64,000 bases of DNA, from contig CM077831.1 of the NCBI GenBank assembly GCA_039720395.1, forward strand, positions 6,242,003 through 6,306,002. Reading direction: 5' to 3'. Below, piece by piece: positions 45,845 through 57,280 of the stretch. The notes beneath the pieces were generated by a model, which saw nothing but the letters and a program-made list of their open reading frames with translations, was not told the DNA's origin and did not search any database. Origin of the DNA: Liquidambar formosana (lineage: Eukaryota > Streptophyta > Magnoliopsida > Saxifragales > Altingiaceae). Position numbers and translations under genes: made by a program. How positions within the stretch are numbered: the stretch's first letter is position 1; the number at the start of each line of letters is the position of its first letter.

Positions 45845-47221
45845 ATGCTTACTCTAAATCTTCTCCCATCCTCCTCCACTGTCACTTTCTCCAAATCCAA
45901 CCAGCGACACCCCATTACCAAAATAAATGCTTCTTCACTCTCCAATCCAAATCTTTTGGAAATCAGGTCTCAAAACCAGAGAAACCTACGCTACCCATCA
46001 TCATCATCTGTTTTCCTCAACAAACCCAGGGGGGCGGCATCTCACCTTGCCGAAACCTCCAACGTCAACAAAATCCATGGCTATCCAAACCCTGTTGGGG
46101 CTTCTTCAAGACCAAGACCCACTTGTCAGATCCACGATTCAAGCACCAACATCACACCTTTCAACAATAACATCATCAATCATTTCCCTTTTCCATTACC
46201 ATCTGCGTATTATTCTCCAAAGCCCACATCCCATATCCCCAGAGCCGCCGCATCCGAAGAAGGAGAAAGTGAAGTTTCTAAGCCCAACAAGACCCTCCAA
46301 CTTGCTCTTGTGTTCGGTCTCTGGTACTTCCAAAACATCGTCTTCAACATCTACAACAAGAAGGTGTTGAACCTCTTCCCATTCCCATGGCTTCTTGCCT
46401 CTTTTCAGCTCTTTGTTGGGTCTGTTTGGATGTTCTTTCTCTGGTCTTTCAAGCTCCAACCATGCCCAAAAATCTCAAAGCCATTCATCGTTGCTCTTCT
46501 CGGACCCGCATTGTTCCACACCATAGGCCACATCTCAGCCTGTGTGTCATTCTCTAAAGTAGCCGTTTCTTTCACCCACGTCATCAAATCTTCCGAGCCG
46601 GTCTTCTCCGTCGTGTTCTCGTCCTTTCTGGGCGATGCCTACCCTTTACGTGTCTGGCTCTCAATCCTCCCCATTGTTCTCGGTTGCTCTCTGGCTGCCA
46701 TTACTGAGGTGTCCTTCAATTTTGGAGGCTTGTGGGGTGCTTTGATTAGCAACGTCGGCTTCGTGCTAAGGAACATATATTCGAAACGAAGCCTACAGAG
46801 CTTTAAGGAGGTGAATGGGCTGAATTTATATGGTTGGATCAGTATAATATCGTTGCTGTATCTATTTCCCGTCGCGGTTTTCGTGGAAGGGTCTCAGTGG
46901 GTTGAAGGGTATGGGCGGGCAATTCAGGAGGTGGGAAGATCATCCACATTCTATATATGGGTGATGTTATCAGGGGTGTTCTACCATCTGTATAACCAGT
47001 CGTCTTACCAAGCACTTGATGAGATTAGCCCACTCACGTTCTCGGTGGGGAACACAATGAAGAGGGTGGTGGTCATTATCTCTACTGTTTTGGTCTTTAG
47101 GAATCCTGTTAGGCCTTTGAATGCACTTGGATCTGCCATTGCCATATTCGGGACTTTCTTGTATTCACAGGCAACATCAGCTAAAACTGCCCAAAAAGAT
47201 GGAGGTGAAAACAAGAGTTAG
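45845..47221 (+). CDS. XPT: Xylulose 5-phosphate/phosphate translocator, plastid
   Basis: An intact intronless 458-residue member of the plastid phosphate translocator (TPT/NST) family, expected to exchange pentulose phosphate and triose phosphate for inorganic phosphate in the inner plastid envelope, linking cytosolic and plastid pentose-phosphate pathways. Residues 1-~140 are Ser/Pro/Asn-rich with few acidic residues until ~138, as for a transit peptide. The transporter core starts near 150 (LQLALVFGLWYFQNIVFNIY) and has about ten hydrophobic segments. Conserved family sites are VSFTHVIKSSEP (Lys248) and NTMKRVVVI (Lys406-Arg407), which contact phosphate in the family structures. KISKPFIVALLGPALFHTIG, SKRSLQSFKEVNGLNLYG and SGVFYHLYNQSSYQALDEIS resemble XPT rather than GPT, PPT or TPT. 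Arabidopsis XPT is also intronless. The start at 45845 gives the full transit peptide. Function is inferred by homology; no break is seen. Confidence 0.95.
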   Translation: MLTLNLLPSSSTVTFSKSNQRHPITKINASSLSNPNLLEIRSQNQRNLRYPSSSSVFLNKPRGAASHLAETSNVNKIHGYPNPVGASSRPRPTCQIHDSSTNITPFNNNIINHFPFPLPSAYYSPKPTSHIPRAAASEEGESEVSKPNKTLQLALVFGLWYFQNIVFNIYNKKVLNLFPFPWLLASFQLFVGSVWMFFLWSFKLQPCPKISKPFIVALLGPALFHTIGHISACVSFSKVAVSFTHVIKSSEPVFSVVFSSFLGDAYPLRVWLSILPIVLGCSLAAITEVSFNFGGLWGALISNVGFVLRNIYSKRSLQSFKEVNGLNLYGWISIISLLYLFPVAVFVEGSQWVEGYGRAIQEVGRSSTFYIWVMLSGVFYHLYNQSSYQALDEISPLTFSVGNTMKRVVVIISTVLVFRNPVRPLNALGSAIAIFGTFLYSQATSAKTAQKDGGENKS

Positions 47222-47436
47222 AGTTCAGTTGGCCTCTTTACACAATTTCTGATTAATTTGGTTCGACAGACGTTTGTATTTCTTTCTCCAGAGCTATGAA
47301 ATTTTATCAATGCCCAAGTTTTTTCTTCTTTCCACCATTCCCTCACGCGCTTTTGGTTTCTGCTCTGTTTCTATCCAAGTGTGCGTCTTTGTATTGCTTG
47401 AGTATCTGTTAGAATTCAGTAATCATTAGTTAAGCC
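47222..47436 (+). other. XPT 3' flank
   Basis: AT-rich 3' untranslated and flanking sequence. No canonical AATAAA is seen; plant polyadenylation signals are loose, so the transcript end cannot be placed. Confidence 0.4.
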
Positions 47437-47567
47437 TTTGTTTGGATCTTGGAAACATGCGAGTGAAAGGAAAGGAAAGGAAAGGAAATGATCACATATT
47501 ACTTAAGAAACGAAACAACTTATAGTATTTTCCTTTCCTTTCCCTCCAACTTTCCTGGATCCAAACT
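47437..47567. mobile_element. Short MITE-like stem-loop downstream of XPT
   Basis: Left TTTGTTTGGATCTTGGAAA and GAAAGGAAAGG pair with right CCTTTCCTTT and TTTCCTGGATCCAAAC. About 130 bp. The GTTTGGAT end is common among plant MITEs. TSD not established. Confidence 0.5.
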
Positions 47568-48734
47568 AATCTTTTAGTGAGGAAAAAGTTCTCTTAAACT
47601 ATGGATTACATGTTCATTTTTCATTTTTGAAATATATATTTTGCGATGGAATACTCGTAAAAATTTTACTTCTTACATGGCCTAAAATGGATCTTCTTGG
47701 TTTTTATTCTTGCAAATCATGGTGAATTATGTATTCACTACTAGTTTGAGCATGCTTATGATGTTTTAAATCCATTGTGTTGACATCTTAGTGCACATCA
47801 GTTGTGCTGGATAAAGGATAAGGCATGGTTTAATAATAATCCTGTCTAAGGAAAATTAGACCATTATTATATGAACAACAGCCATTGTTCATGACTCATA
47901 ATAAGGAATTATTTCCCTTGAACTTCCATGTGTGAAAGTGGTAGAATCTTACAACCTTTGTCAATCAACCTCTTTTTTGCAAGTTCAAGTTTGTAGCATT
48001 CGAGCCGGTATGCTTTTGTGTAGTTTGGTTCTTCAGTAGATTAAAGTTGAATCTTTAAGTGACTCCTTCAATTTTTACTCACTAGTTCCACTCGAATTTG
48101 ACCACACACTAAGAGATAGCTTACTAACTGTTGATCCAAAAAAAAAAAAAAAAAAAAAAAGCTTCCTAACTGGTGAAGGATTTACCTTGATTGAATCTTG
48201 CACTTGGACACATTCATCACCCTATTTAGAAGTTTGATATGGCAATGACCCTTCTCCAACTATTTTGTTGGAAAAAGTAGAAGTAGTTGGAAAAGCAGAG
48301 ACATGAAATTGATGGATTCAGTGTCTCTGGATATCAAACTGGCCTTTGATGAAGCAGAATGACAACAAAAAAGGTTACATTTTTCTGACCTTAAATTGTT
48401 GGGATATGGATTTCTTGATTTCAGTTATCTTTGAGGGGACAGTGCAGTATCTAGGACAATGGGAATTCTATCTTCTCAGATCTGTTTGATCTTATATGAT
48501 TTCTTCGGCAGGTATCGTAACTGTTACCAACCTAGTTACAGTACCATTAGATCATAAATTAGTTTTCTTTCTGGATATTGTATACCATGCCATGCACATG
48601 TCTGTGTGTCACGGTCAATAAGATTCTTGATAACCCATTCAGAACCTTCTTGCTCTTGAGAATGCCCCTCCAAGTCCAAGAATGAACTTAAGATGTTTAA
48701 TATATATAGTAAGTTATAGTATGAAAAATTTTAC
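47568..48734. other. Intergenic, holds one copy of a diverged duplicated segment
   Basis: Mostly unassigned. From about 48060 to 48560 the sequence resembles 51450-51830 in order (CACTTGAAATTTGACC-type, GCTTCCTAA, TTAAATTGTTGGGAT, TCAGATCTTATA). An A run of ~22 lies at 48137-48160. No gene. Confidence 0.45.
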
Positions 48735-49506
48735 GGGAAATATCCAAAACCTCCCTCAAAAATAAAATCACATCTAAACACCCCATTAAATATTTTTCCT
48801 ATCCATTGAATCCAAATAAAAAACGAAATGTATCCATTAACTCCAACCAGTTAACTCTTTGTTTACTGCTATTAAAAAATAAAAAAAATAAAAATAAAAA
48901 AAATAAAAATAAAAATAAAAAAAGGAAGAAGAAAGAGCAATCCAGCTAAAATACCCTTCTTTGACATTAATATGTTCAATGAAAAAAAAAAAGCTTATTT
49001 AACTGAATTTCTACTTTTATCCTTTTAGTGTAATTAGAACAAAATTAACTATCATTAATTAATTCTTTTCTAGTGTACACATGGGGGAAAGGGAGAAGAA
49101 AGAGATTGGAGGGGGAGAGTAGGAATGCACATTTGGGAAAAGAAAGGACGAAAGGGAACATTCAGTTAAATGTGCATTTTTTGTCATTAAACATATTAAT
49201 GTCAAAGAAGGGTATTTTAGTCAGAGAAGAAAGAGATTGGAGTGGGAGAGCAGGTATGCATGTTTGGGAAAAGAAGGGACAAAAGGGAACATTCAGTTAA
49301 ATGTGCATTTTTGTCATTAAACATATTAATGTCAAAGAAGGGTATTTTAGTCGGATCACTTCTTTCTTTTAACAGCAGTAAACGAAAAGTTAACTGGTTC
49401 CAGAGTTGATGGATATATTTCTTTTTTATTTGGATTCGATGGATAGGAAAAATATTTAATGGGATTTTTAGATATGATTTTATTTTTGAGGGAGATTTTG
49501 GATACT
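48735..49506. mobile_element. Element with ~250-bp terminal inverted repeats (MULE-like, nonautonomous)
   Basis: Starts GGGAAATATCCAAAACCTCC and ends with its near complement. The arms continue through CTCAAAAATAAAATCA, ATTAAATATTTTTCCTATCC, ACCAGTTAACT and AAAATACCCTTCTTTGACAT. Long TIRs without coding suggest a Mutator-like nonautonomous element; AAAATTT on both outer sides may be part of a TSD. The left arm has an AAAAAT expansion near 48868-48925. The loop contains a ~131-bp direct duplication (49094 and 49225). Confidence 0.75.
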
Positions 49507-49559
49507 TAAAATTTATCTATCCTTTTAAACTGCTTACAATAAATTGAATCATTTTAGAT

Positions 49560-50745
49560 GTTTTTTGAACAAAATGAACTTATTTTGAATTATATGGATT
49601 ACATGCAATGGAATAATCATGTCTCAATAGGATTCCCAAACGAGCCCTTGGCAGCTTGGGGTTCAATCAGCTGGATGGTTGAACCTGAAAAGAAGAGAGT
49701 ATCATTTTGCAGAGTGGGATATCAAAGCTGTTATCAAAGCCTAACTCCCCTTTTCCAAGAGGCGGTTTTGTCTCGTTCCTTCCCAAAGGAGAATGTTTGG
49801 AATTTGATGGTTCTCTTCGAAGATTAATCTGTTTCTATGATGGGCTGTTGTATTGCCATTCCTACTAATGAGAACCTTTGTGAGTCTCCAAACCTAATCT
49901 TTGTGTTATTTGTCTTGTGAAGGTGGAATCAGTTGAGCATTTGAATTTTATTTTCCCTCGGACTGTAAAGGATTGGTGTGGTTTGGAAGCTATTTTTGTA
50001 CATCCTTTGAGAGAATTGCTACATCCCATTTGTTAGAAAATTGCCACTTTTTACGGGAGGAGATCCATACCAGAACTCTTCCTCTCTAATGGGCTTTTTT
50101 TGCTGGTGTCTTTAGTGAGACACTGGAATAGTAGGTGCTTTTTTTTTTAAACAGACCACCTCTATGTCCACTCTATCTAAAGTAGTTGCTTCCAGGAAAA
50201 AGTTATTATCTGCAAATGCCTAACTGTTCTTTTCCCAACTATCCCCCTTCTCCCATCCAGTGCAGTCCTTAGTTTAGAATCATTCTGAGCGGTCGTTAAG
50301 GGCCTGGTTCAAGTGTAACAGTGATAGGGTTTTTGACCAAAATTTCAAAGCAACTGCCAATGGAATTTTGTATAGGATTCTCTTTGAGTGAGCTCGTTTC
50401 TAGCTGTGCTTTAAAATTTTGTGACCTCCTTTTAAGTGGGAAGCTTTAGCCTTGAGGGAAGTAACTTGGATGGCTCTTAGTTTTGGATAAGACAGGATAG
50501 TTATGAAAATTGATTGTTCTGCTCCTATTCCTTACCTCTCGAATGTAGTTGCAGTGTGTATTAAGGAGATAATACTATAATTGAGGATATCAAAATTTTC
50601 TACGGCTCTTTCTGTCATCTGCCATTCTCTTGTTAAAATCGCTGATTGGGTGGTGGTTCATGTGAACTAGTTGGCTCTCCCATTTAGTTGGAGTGCCTGC
50701 CCTCCTCCCTAGCTGGGTGGATTCTTGGATTAGTTGTATGATTGG
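49560..50745 (+). pseudogene. Second LINE 3' remnant: zf-RVT and RNase H
   Basis: With stops and shifts, the plus strand reads LCVICLVKVESVEHLNF (zf-RVT, about 49905-49955), then further on VMKIDCSAPIPYLSNVV (RNase H, about 50500), VKIADWVVVHVN and LALPFSWSACPPP, the characteristic C-terminus of plant L1 LINEs. It is clearly a different copy from the 36.6-44.5 kb LINE. Completely inactive. Confidence 0.65.
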
Positions 50746-51449
50746 GCAGTTTAACGTTTTCTGTTTCTATTCTTTCCAGAGTTTGAACAACAAAACAAAA
50801 TTTAAAATATAAGATGTTAAGAACCAACCATTGCACTGCCTAAGCAGTCCACGAGCTCAAGCTATCCTTATTGTGACTGACTTTGTGCATCACATTTTTG
50901 AAGTTTTCTTTCCAAGGTAATGCAGTTCTTACAGTAGCATGAGCAGTCCCTCAATTTCTTTTTGGTCAGAAGGGAGCTCTGAACAACCGATAGAGTGCAA
51001 TAAAAAGGCAGGATGAAGTATCCACAAAATTCCCAACACAAGAAAACTGAGACTGGACTGAGGAGTGGGAAGGTTAGTATTTCTATTGATTGATTGATTG
51101 ATTTATTTTCTTAGGCAACTGGGAAGGTTAATCTTTTGATATTACCGTCTGTTGTTTCCCCCCAACACCCCCCCCCTTTCCTCTCTCTTTCCCCAAAGAA
51201 AAGAGCAAGGTAATTATCCGCTCCTCTGCATGCGTGATTTGTGGCTGATGAGTAAGCATGCAAGCGTTGACTAGGCTTCGGTGCAAGTAAGGAGTGATGA
51301 CATTCTTAAGCATATTAACCACATCTACTCCTTCCAACTCAATGATGAACTCGTGTCCCAGGCAAGTATGATCTTATTTTAAGACGAAAGAATGCATGCA
51401 TTTATTGCGTTTTAGTTCTTCAATGCATACATTATATGATTTAAGTGAT
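50746..51449. other. Unassigned sequence
   Basis: No coding frame or repeat boundary supported. Includes a C run (51169-51177) and a short TTGA repeat (about 51083-51102). Confidence 0.3.
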
Positions 51450-52060
51450 TAATACAATATTCACTTGTTACTTCCACTTGAAATTTGACCGCCCACTAAG
51501 TGATTGGCTTCCTAAATGGTGGAAGGGTTTACATTGCTAAAGCCTATAGTTAGCCTCATCTCTTCTCATTGTTGAAATTTTAAGTAAGAATGCTTACTGG
51601 ACTACATTGGAAAACATATACACTTGAAAAATATGGGTTTAATTCTTCCAATGGCAGGCTGAATGAAAAAAAAGTATTGATTTTACTGAATTTAAATTGT
51701 TGGGATTTGAATTTCATATGTTCACTCATCTTTGGGAGAGCAGCATGGCACAAGGAAAAGTTACCCACTTACCCCTTATGGTCCATCAGATCTTATAGAG
51801 TTCTTCTACAGATATCTTTGATTATTGCCAACCGTATCATAATATCAGCTGACTTTGAATTTGGTTTGGCGCTCATGGATGGACTGAGACTAGCATTACA
51901 GAAAGGCATCACCCAAATTCAGATTGAGGGCAATTTAAGGTGATCATTGACATAGTTGAAAGTGTCTTACCACTATCTTGGCAAATCCAGAGAACATCTT
52001 TTGCTGGGGAAATTTCCAAGATAGGAGAGGGAATAGGCTGCAAATATTATTTCTAATGTT
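51450..52060 (+). pseudogene. Third LINE-type RNase H remnant and duplicated flank
   Basis: The part to ~51830 is a diverged copy of 48060-48560. From ~51850 the frame FEFGLALMDGLRLALQKGIT, then QIQIEGN, continues after a shift as VIIDIVESVLPLSWQIQ, an RNase H domain of LINE type (EGD motif as EGN). No intact gene. Confidence 0.6.
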
Positions 52061-52689
52061 GTCCTGGTTATGGGGAGATCGTTCGTGGTCATAGATGTTT
52101 CCCAGAGTGATTCATAGGATTCTTTTAAACTGCTGGGGTAATGCTTATCATAGATATATTTCTTGTTTTTCTCTTTAGTTCTACTTTCTGTACAGACAGC
52201 AATAATGGCACAGCCTTTTATCCCATCTTCATGGAGTTTTCTACTACTGTCAGATGCATAATGTTACTCTCCCCCATTTTCCAAGATTGGGACCAGCTGC
52301 ATAAAAGATATTAGAAAAGCATGACACTAGTGAACTTCAAGAGTACAGTACATCCAGATAGTAATTATACTTCTTATATCCTTGTTCACTGTTTTGATTT
52401 GAAGACTATCCTATAGTGTCAAGAAATATTTCTCTTTCACCCGCTCCCGAGGGGTGTTTTTTTGGGGGGGGGGGGGGGGTATGTTTGTAGAGAATCTGCT
52501 GAGTTGCTACATCACTTCTGTGGGCTGGAAGACGATTGCAGGGATCATTATAGTTGGTATATTTTCAAAGCCATTGGTGGTTGTAATGATTTTCTGAAAT
52601 CTTATTTGTAGCAATGGAGAGGACCTTGATAATTTTTGGCATATACTCTAGTGAGCTGATTATTGTGTGTTTGTGTTTGTACAGGACAG
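52061..52689. other. Unassigned sequence
   Basis: Contains a G run (52464-52480) but no recognised gene or element end. Confidence 0.3.
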
Positions 52690-53305
52690 CAGTAAATGAA
52701 AGCTTGTTTTGTTTTCAAAATTGTAACTTGTTTTGCTTACAATAGTTTTCCAACAGAACTGTTAGAAATATATGTGGTTGAAGTAAGTAATCTGGAATTG
52801 GATAGGACTATATGTAGGGCAAGGAATGATATTGAGGGCAGTCATTGGGAGTCTTACTCTATAGATGGGAAGATGAGGTCAGGAGAACTAATCTTGGTTT
52901 TGATCAAAGTTAAGTTTGATAGGCTATCACCAGAAGTCAGTCCAACTTTTAAAAGTTTTTTTTATATTTATATTTTTAATTTCTAGAAACTTTGAAGACA
53001 AGCTTTGTGCAAGGTTGCAGATCCTTTTCAGGGTTGGATGGGTGCCATCTAAAAGGGCCTTTTGGTGGAGTGGTGTTGTTTGCCACAGTAGGGTTAGATG
53101 CAAATAGTAGGGTGTATCCAATTACTATTGCTATTGTGAAGTCCGAAACCAAGGAAAGTTGGACCTTTTCATCCACTACTTGCATAGTTGCATTCCATTC
53201 TTGGCAGCAACTCCCATGAGCAGCCTTGGGCATTCATGGTAAACAAACAGAAGGTAATATTTTTGCTCTACCTTACTGTAGCTAGTTCTTGTAATTAGTT
53301 TTAAC
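52690..53305 (+). pseudogene. MULE transposase pseudogene, N-terminal and catalytic start
   Basis: Reads CRARNDIEGSHWESY (conserved upstream domain), PTFKSFF, and after a frame shift and stop FVQGCRSFSGLDGCHLKGPF, GVVLFATVGLDANSRVYPI and IVKSETKESW. This is the MuDR/MULE transposase core; GLDGCHLKG carries the first catalytic Asp. It is broken by stops and by the hAT-like element at 53306. Confidence 0.85.
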
Positions 53306-54177
53306 CAATATTTAAAAAGGCGTGGGCGTGAGGTGGGGTGTTTTTCCTTCAGTAGTGAATAACAAATATTACTTATCACAAAAATAAATAAAAATAAAAA
53401 ATTATTTTGAACCATTATAATATCATTTTAGTCCAATTTAAATTAATGTGTAATTGGTTGTATCGGTCAAGTCAAGAGACTTTGTGTCAATCAACAAGTC
53501 AATAAAACAATATATATACACATAATTTGTCGGTCATTTCTAGAAACCCATTTGGGTACACCGTATATACAGTGTAAAAGGGGTGAAAGATCAGAGCCTT
53601 TGCTTTTGCAGAACGTCAACCTAAATGAAGTGCAGCAACAAGAAAATAGTCGGCCCCTTTTCGACAAGCAAAGGGTTGTCTTTTCTCTCTTGTCCAGCAT
53701 AAGGTTGTATCATCAGCAGCACCTCGTCGAGCACAGCATTACTGGAATCTATGGCCATTGATGTTGTGGGTCGGAGAAGAATGGTGGGTGAAAAACAGTG
53801 AGAAGATGCAGATTAAGGCTCGCCGGTCGACATTGATGGTGAAGAACTCAGTCGTAGACTAGCCGTCGCCATTGATCTCTCTTGTATCTTCTCTTTCTCT
53901 CTCTATAACCCTCTGTTTATGTCAAACTATCAGGATTGGGGCTGGGAAATACCCCAGCCAAAACAAAGGTTAAAGCAAAACTGTGCTGTTTTGGCTTTTC
54001 CCATTGGGCATATGCCCAAACAGAAAAATGTAAAAAAAACGCATATTAGACGCTTGGGGCGTGTGTACTGGCGACGGGGCATACGCCTAGTTGGTGCACG
54101 GCCCATTTTTCTCCTAGGGGCACTCCACCCCCTAAAACGCCTAGAAACGCGCCTGGGACGCGTTTTTTAAAACATTG
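53306..54177. mobile_element. hAT-like nonautonomous element, TSD GTTTTAAC
   Basis: 872 bp. The perfect 8-bp TSD GTTTTAAC (53298-53305 and 54178-54185) has the length typical of hAT. Ends CAATATTTAAAAAGGCG and, inverted, CAATGTTTTAAAAAACGCG. No transposase inside; small frames on both strands are not called. It splits the MULE transposase gene. Confidence 0.85.
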
Positions 54178-54185
54178 GTTTTAAC

Positions 54186-54475
54186 ATATATGCACGAACT
54201 TTATTTTACTAGTGAATAATTAGTTTCCTGTACTTAGATTTTAATTGCATTACTACATGGCATAAATGCAGAATTAAGGTATAGTGGATGCCATTGTTGA
54301 AGTCATTCCAAAGGCATCACACAGGGATTGTTGTGGTATTTCATATTTGTATAATAATTTTAGGACCAAGTACCCAGGCTTTTTAAGATGTCTCTTCTAG
54401 GCAGCTACAAGGGCATATAGTCATTTTGCCTTTTATTGATGTATGAATGGGTTCACAGATAGAACAGTGTATTGA
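54186..54475 (+). pseudogene. MULE transposase pseudogene, central part
   Basis: Continues after the hAT element: GIVDAIVEVIPKASHRDC, CGISYLYNNFRTKYPG and AATRAYSHFAFY, matching the second-Asp-to-Glu region of MULE transposases (VFPxAxHRxCxxHLYxNFxxK). Read through stops. Confidence 0.75.
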
Positions 54476-54890
54476 TGTAACACTCGTCCCATTAAATTAG
54501 TTTAATTGCATCATTAATTGGTTATTTGTCTGATTATAACTCGCATGTGCATTACACGTGAGAGTTAGGATGATATTTATGTTGTATGACATGTAGTTTA
54601 TTGTCATTTTGCATCATATGCATGATGGATGAGTATAAATGGTTTTTATGCACATTTTCCTTCGTTATTGGGCTTTTTAGGCAAGGTCTGATTGATTGGG
54701 CCTTGAGGCCAATTGATCTGGTTTGACAAAATGCACTCTTGGATTCTTTGCCAGGTCCGATTGATTGAACCTTGAGGGCTGATTGATCGGCACTTGCTGA
54801 TTTTTAAAATTTTTTTTAAAATGCATCAAATGACGCATGTACCCTCCAAACCCGACTTGTACCCTACTTTGCTGCCATTTTGAGACCAAA

Positions 54891-54958
<68 letters not shown>

Positions 54959-56346
54959 GTTTGGATGGAGATAAAATGAGTTTTTAGCTTGCATGTGTGG
55001 GATTTTCACTCTTTCACCTCACCTTGATGCTTGGGATCGCATTCTAGGGGTTGGATTTAGATTTCTACACTTGCTTGGTGAGGATTGGAGCTGGATTTGT
55101 GAAGTTTGGAGCTTGTTCTTGCATCTTAGGCATGGATTCAACCCTCCCAACGTATTTTCATCACTTTTGGCCCATCATACTTGAGTAGGTGTAATTTTCA
55201 TAGGATTTAACCTTATGGATGATAATGGGTTAGGATGTAAGCTCATATATGTTGTATAAAATGGATATTTGTTACTTATGATTTTACATGATTTTTTAGT
55301 ATATTATTATGTATATTTTGTAATGCATGTATTGGAGGGTCTAATTTACATAACCCTATGTTAAGAATATTATGTTTGGAAGTATGTGAGTTGTTATATA
55401 TGTTATATTTTGATGTATTTTGAAAATACATGCCATATAAATTATTGTTGATCTGTATTTTAAATGTTTTACATAGCCCAACATGTTATATAATTATGAA
55501 ATAATTATATATTGTTGATTTCTGGATATATTGATATGCATTGAGAATTATATGCATTTTTTATGACATCATTGGCTTAAAATGCATGAAATGTAACTAA
55601 TTAAATACTTGGTAAAGGGACTTAACGATGTTTTCCATTCCTTTGGTCCTCGGTATTTTCTAGTTCCAAGTAGGAACCCTTCTGTTGTCCTCTTAGAGAT
55701 GGGTTCAAATCCTCTGTTTCCACGCAAAGACTCCTACGGGAAGTGGTTGGTAATTATGAAATATGTTAAATGAAAATGAGTCGCATCTCATTCATGACAC
55801 CATATGCTTATTTGGATTTAAAACATGATTTATTTTGATTGTATTATCATGCTTAGGTTATTTTCATTTGAAAATTATATCTATTGAGTTTTATACTCAC
55901 CCCTATTTTAATATAACATTTTCAGATGATTTTATAGCTGGGGAGACATTACCTTGAGGTGATTTGCATGGATTAGTAAGATTATGATGCTAGTTTAATT
56001 ACTGGACAATTAATATTAAGGATTTGTAATATTTAGATACTTTTATTCGGCCAATAGGCATTAAACATGTAATAACTTATGCTTTGTAATATTTAATTAC
56101 TGTAGGTCTTCTTGTATGGTTTATTTAGCATATAATGATACCAATGATGGATGACAGGGAATTTTTTTATGATTATTTTATACAGGTTTTATCATGGTAT
56201 GTCCTATTTACGTATAGGTTATGCCAAAATTTTTACTAAAATAATAGTTTTCTTACAAGTGTCATCCACGTGTTTTCTAAATGATTTTCTCTAATTAAAT
56301 TGGTTTTATTATAATTAATCATGGCTTATTATTTTGGGTTGTGACA
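54476..56346 (+). mobile_element. Gypsy-type solo LTR in the MULE gene, TSD ATTGA
   Basis: 1871 bp, TGTAACACTCGTCCC to GGTTGTGACA, flanked by a perfect ATTGA (54471-54475 and 56347-56351). The TGTAACACxCG start is common among gypsy LTRs, plus orientation. A TATA-like GTATAAAT lies near 54633. No internal domain. Confidence 0.88.
54893..54954. repeat. (GA)n microsatellite inside the solo LTR
   Basis: About 30 perfect AG units, flanked by GGGGTG. It creates a poly-Ser/Leu frame on the minus strand (54677-55009) that is not a gene. Confidence 0.95.
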
Positions 56347-56351
56347 ATTGA

Positions 56352-57280
56352 TGAGGTCTGCACACGTGGTAACACATCTGGAGATTAATAATCAATTAAT
56401 GAAGGGAATAAATTACAGGTACGGATATGGAGGACAAACGAGAATCTTAGCGATTTGGATCAAAAAGTGTAATTGTGTCGTGTTCTTGGGAATATTAGTT
56501 ATTGGCACCAATATTCCCTCACTTCTATCTTTTCACTTTGGATGTATTCTCTTCTCTCTTCTTCTATTTTGATCTCTCTCGAAATGGGACTTTGGACCCC
56601 TTTTATAGTGAAGTTGTGATGTGACCTTTAGTAAGGGTGTTGATGTGACCTCTCAAAGGTTGCCTGATGTGACGTGTTAAGAGGAACAACTAATGTCCTC
56701 AGCATTGCAGGACCTCAATATTGTAGGGTTGACCTACATTCGTAGGTTATCGTCCTGTCACATCGCCTACTCTCATTGTCAGACTTTGGGTTGCCCAGGT
56801 ATGGTCACAGCGACACCAATGTACTTTTTTAAGCTCGCCCATTCTTGTGTAAGACACAAGTTCTACCTAAATCTATCCCGATTTTGGCTAAAGCATGAGA
56901 AAGGGGAAATCGTTCCTCAAGTAAACCTCAAGCTTTCTTTTCCCATGACCTCGCCGTTCTTAATCTCTATCGTCCTTACCATAGCATCGAATTCCCTTTC
57001 TTCTGATTGTCGCAATCTCTCGCTCGAGGTATGTATCTTTCACGAATGATCGTATTGATCATGAGTCTATCTCCCCTCAAGGTTTTATCATTGAGGTTTA
57101 GTCTCTCGGAGGTATTTTAGCCTATACTTAGGCAATGATCTCTTTTTATTTCAGTGGTGCAACGTCGATGCTCACGTGGTATGCATGTTTGAGGTAATCC
57201 TTGGCTTGTAGTGCCAATTACAAGTCGTCTTAGGTCTTGACACGTGTTAAGTGTCTAACCTAAATTTCCTCATGTCTACA
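56352..57280 (+). mobile_element. LTR-like repeat, relative of 33589-34229
   Basis: Begins TGAGGTCTGCACACG and ends CATGTCTACA, with a TATA-like CTTTTATAGTG near 56600. It shares diverged blocks and its end with 33589-34229. No TSD fits, so it may be a truncated LTR. It separates the two halves of the MULE remnant. Frames at 56348-56572 and 56693-57049 have no support as genes. Confidence 0.45.

Noticed and set aside
45802..46459. Frames overlapping XPT in other phases and strands
   Set aside because: Shadows of the XPT coding region, which alone has family homology.
45845..47221. XPT read as glucose-6-phosphate or phosphoenolpyruvate translocator
   Set aside because: The FGLWYFQNIVFNIYNKK, KISKPFIVALLGPALFHTIG and YQALDEISPLTFSVGN segments fit XPT better than GPT or PPT.
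54677..55184. Frames over and beside the GA microsatellite
   Set aside because: Simple-sequence translation inside a solo LTR.
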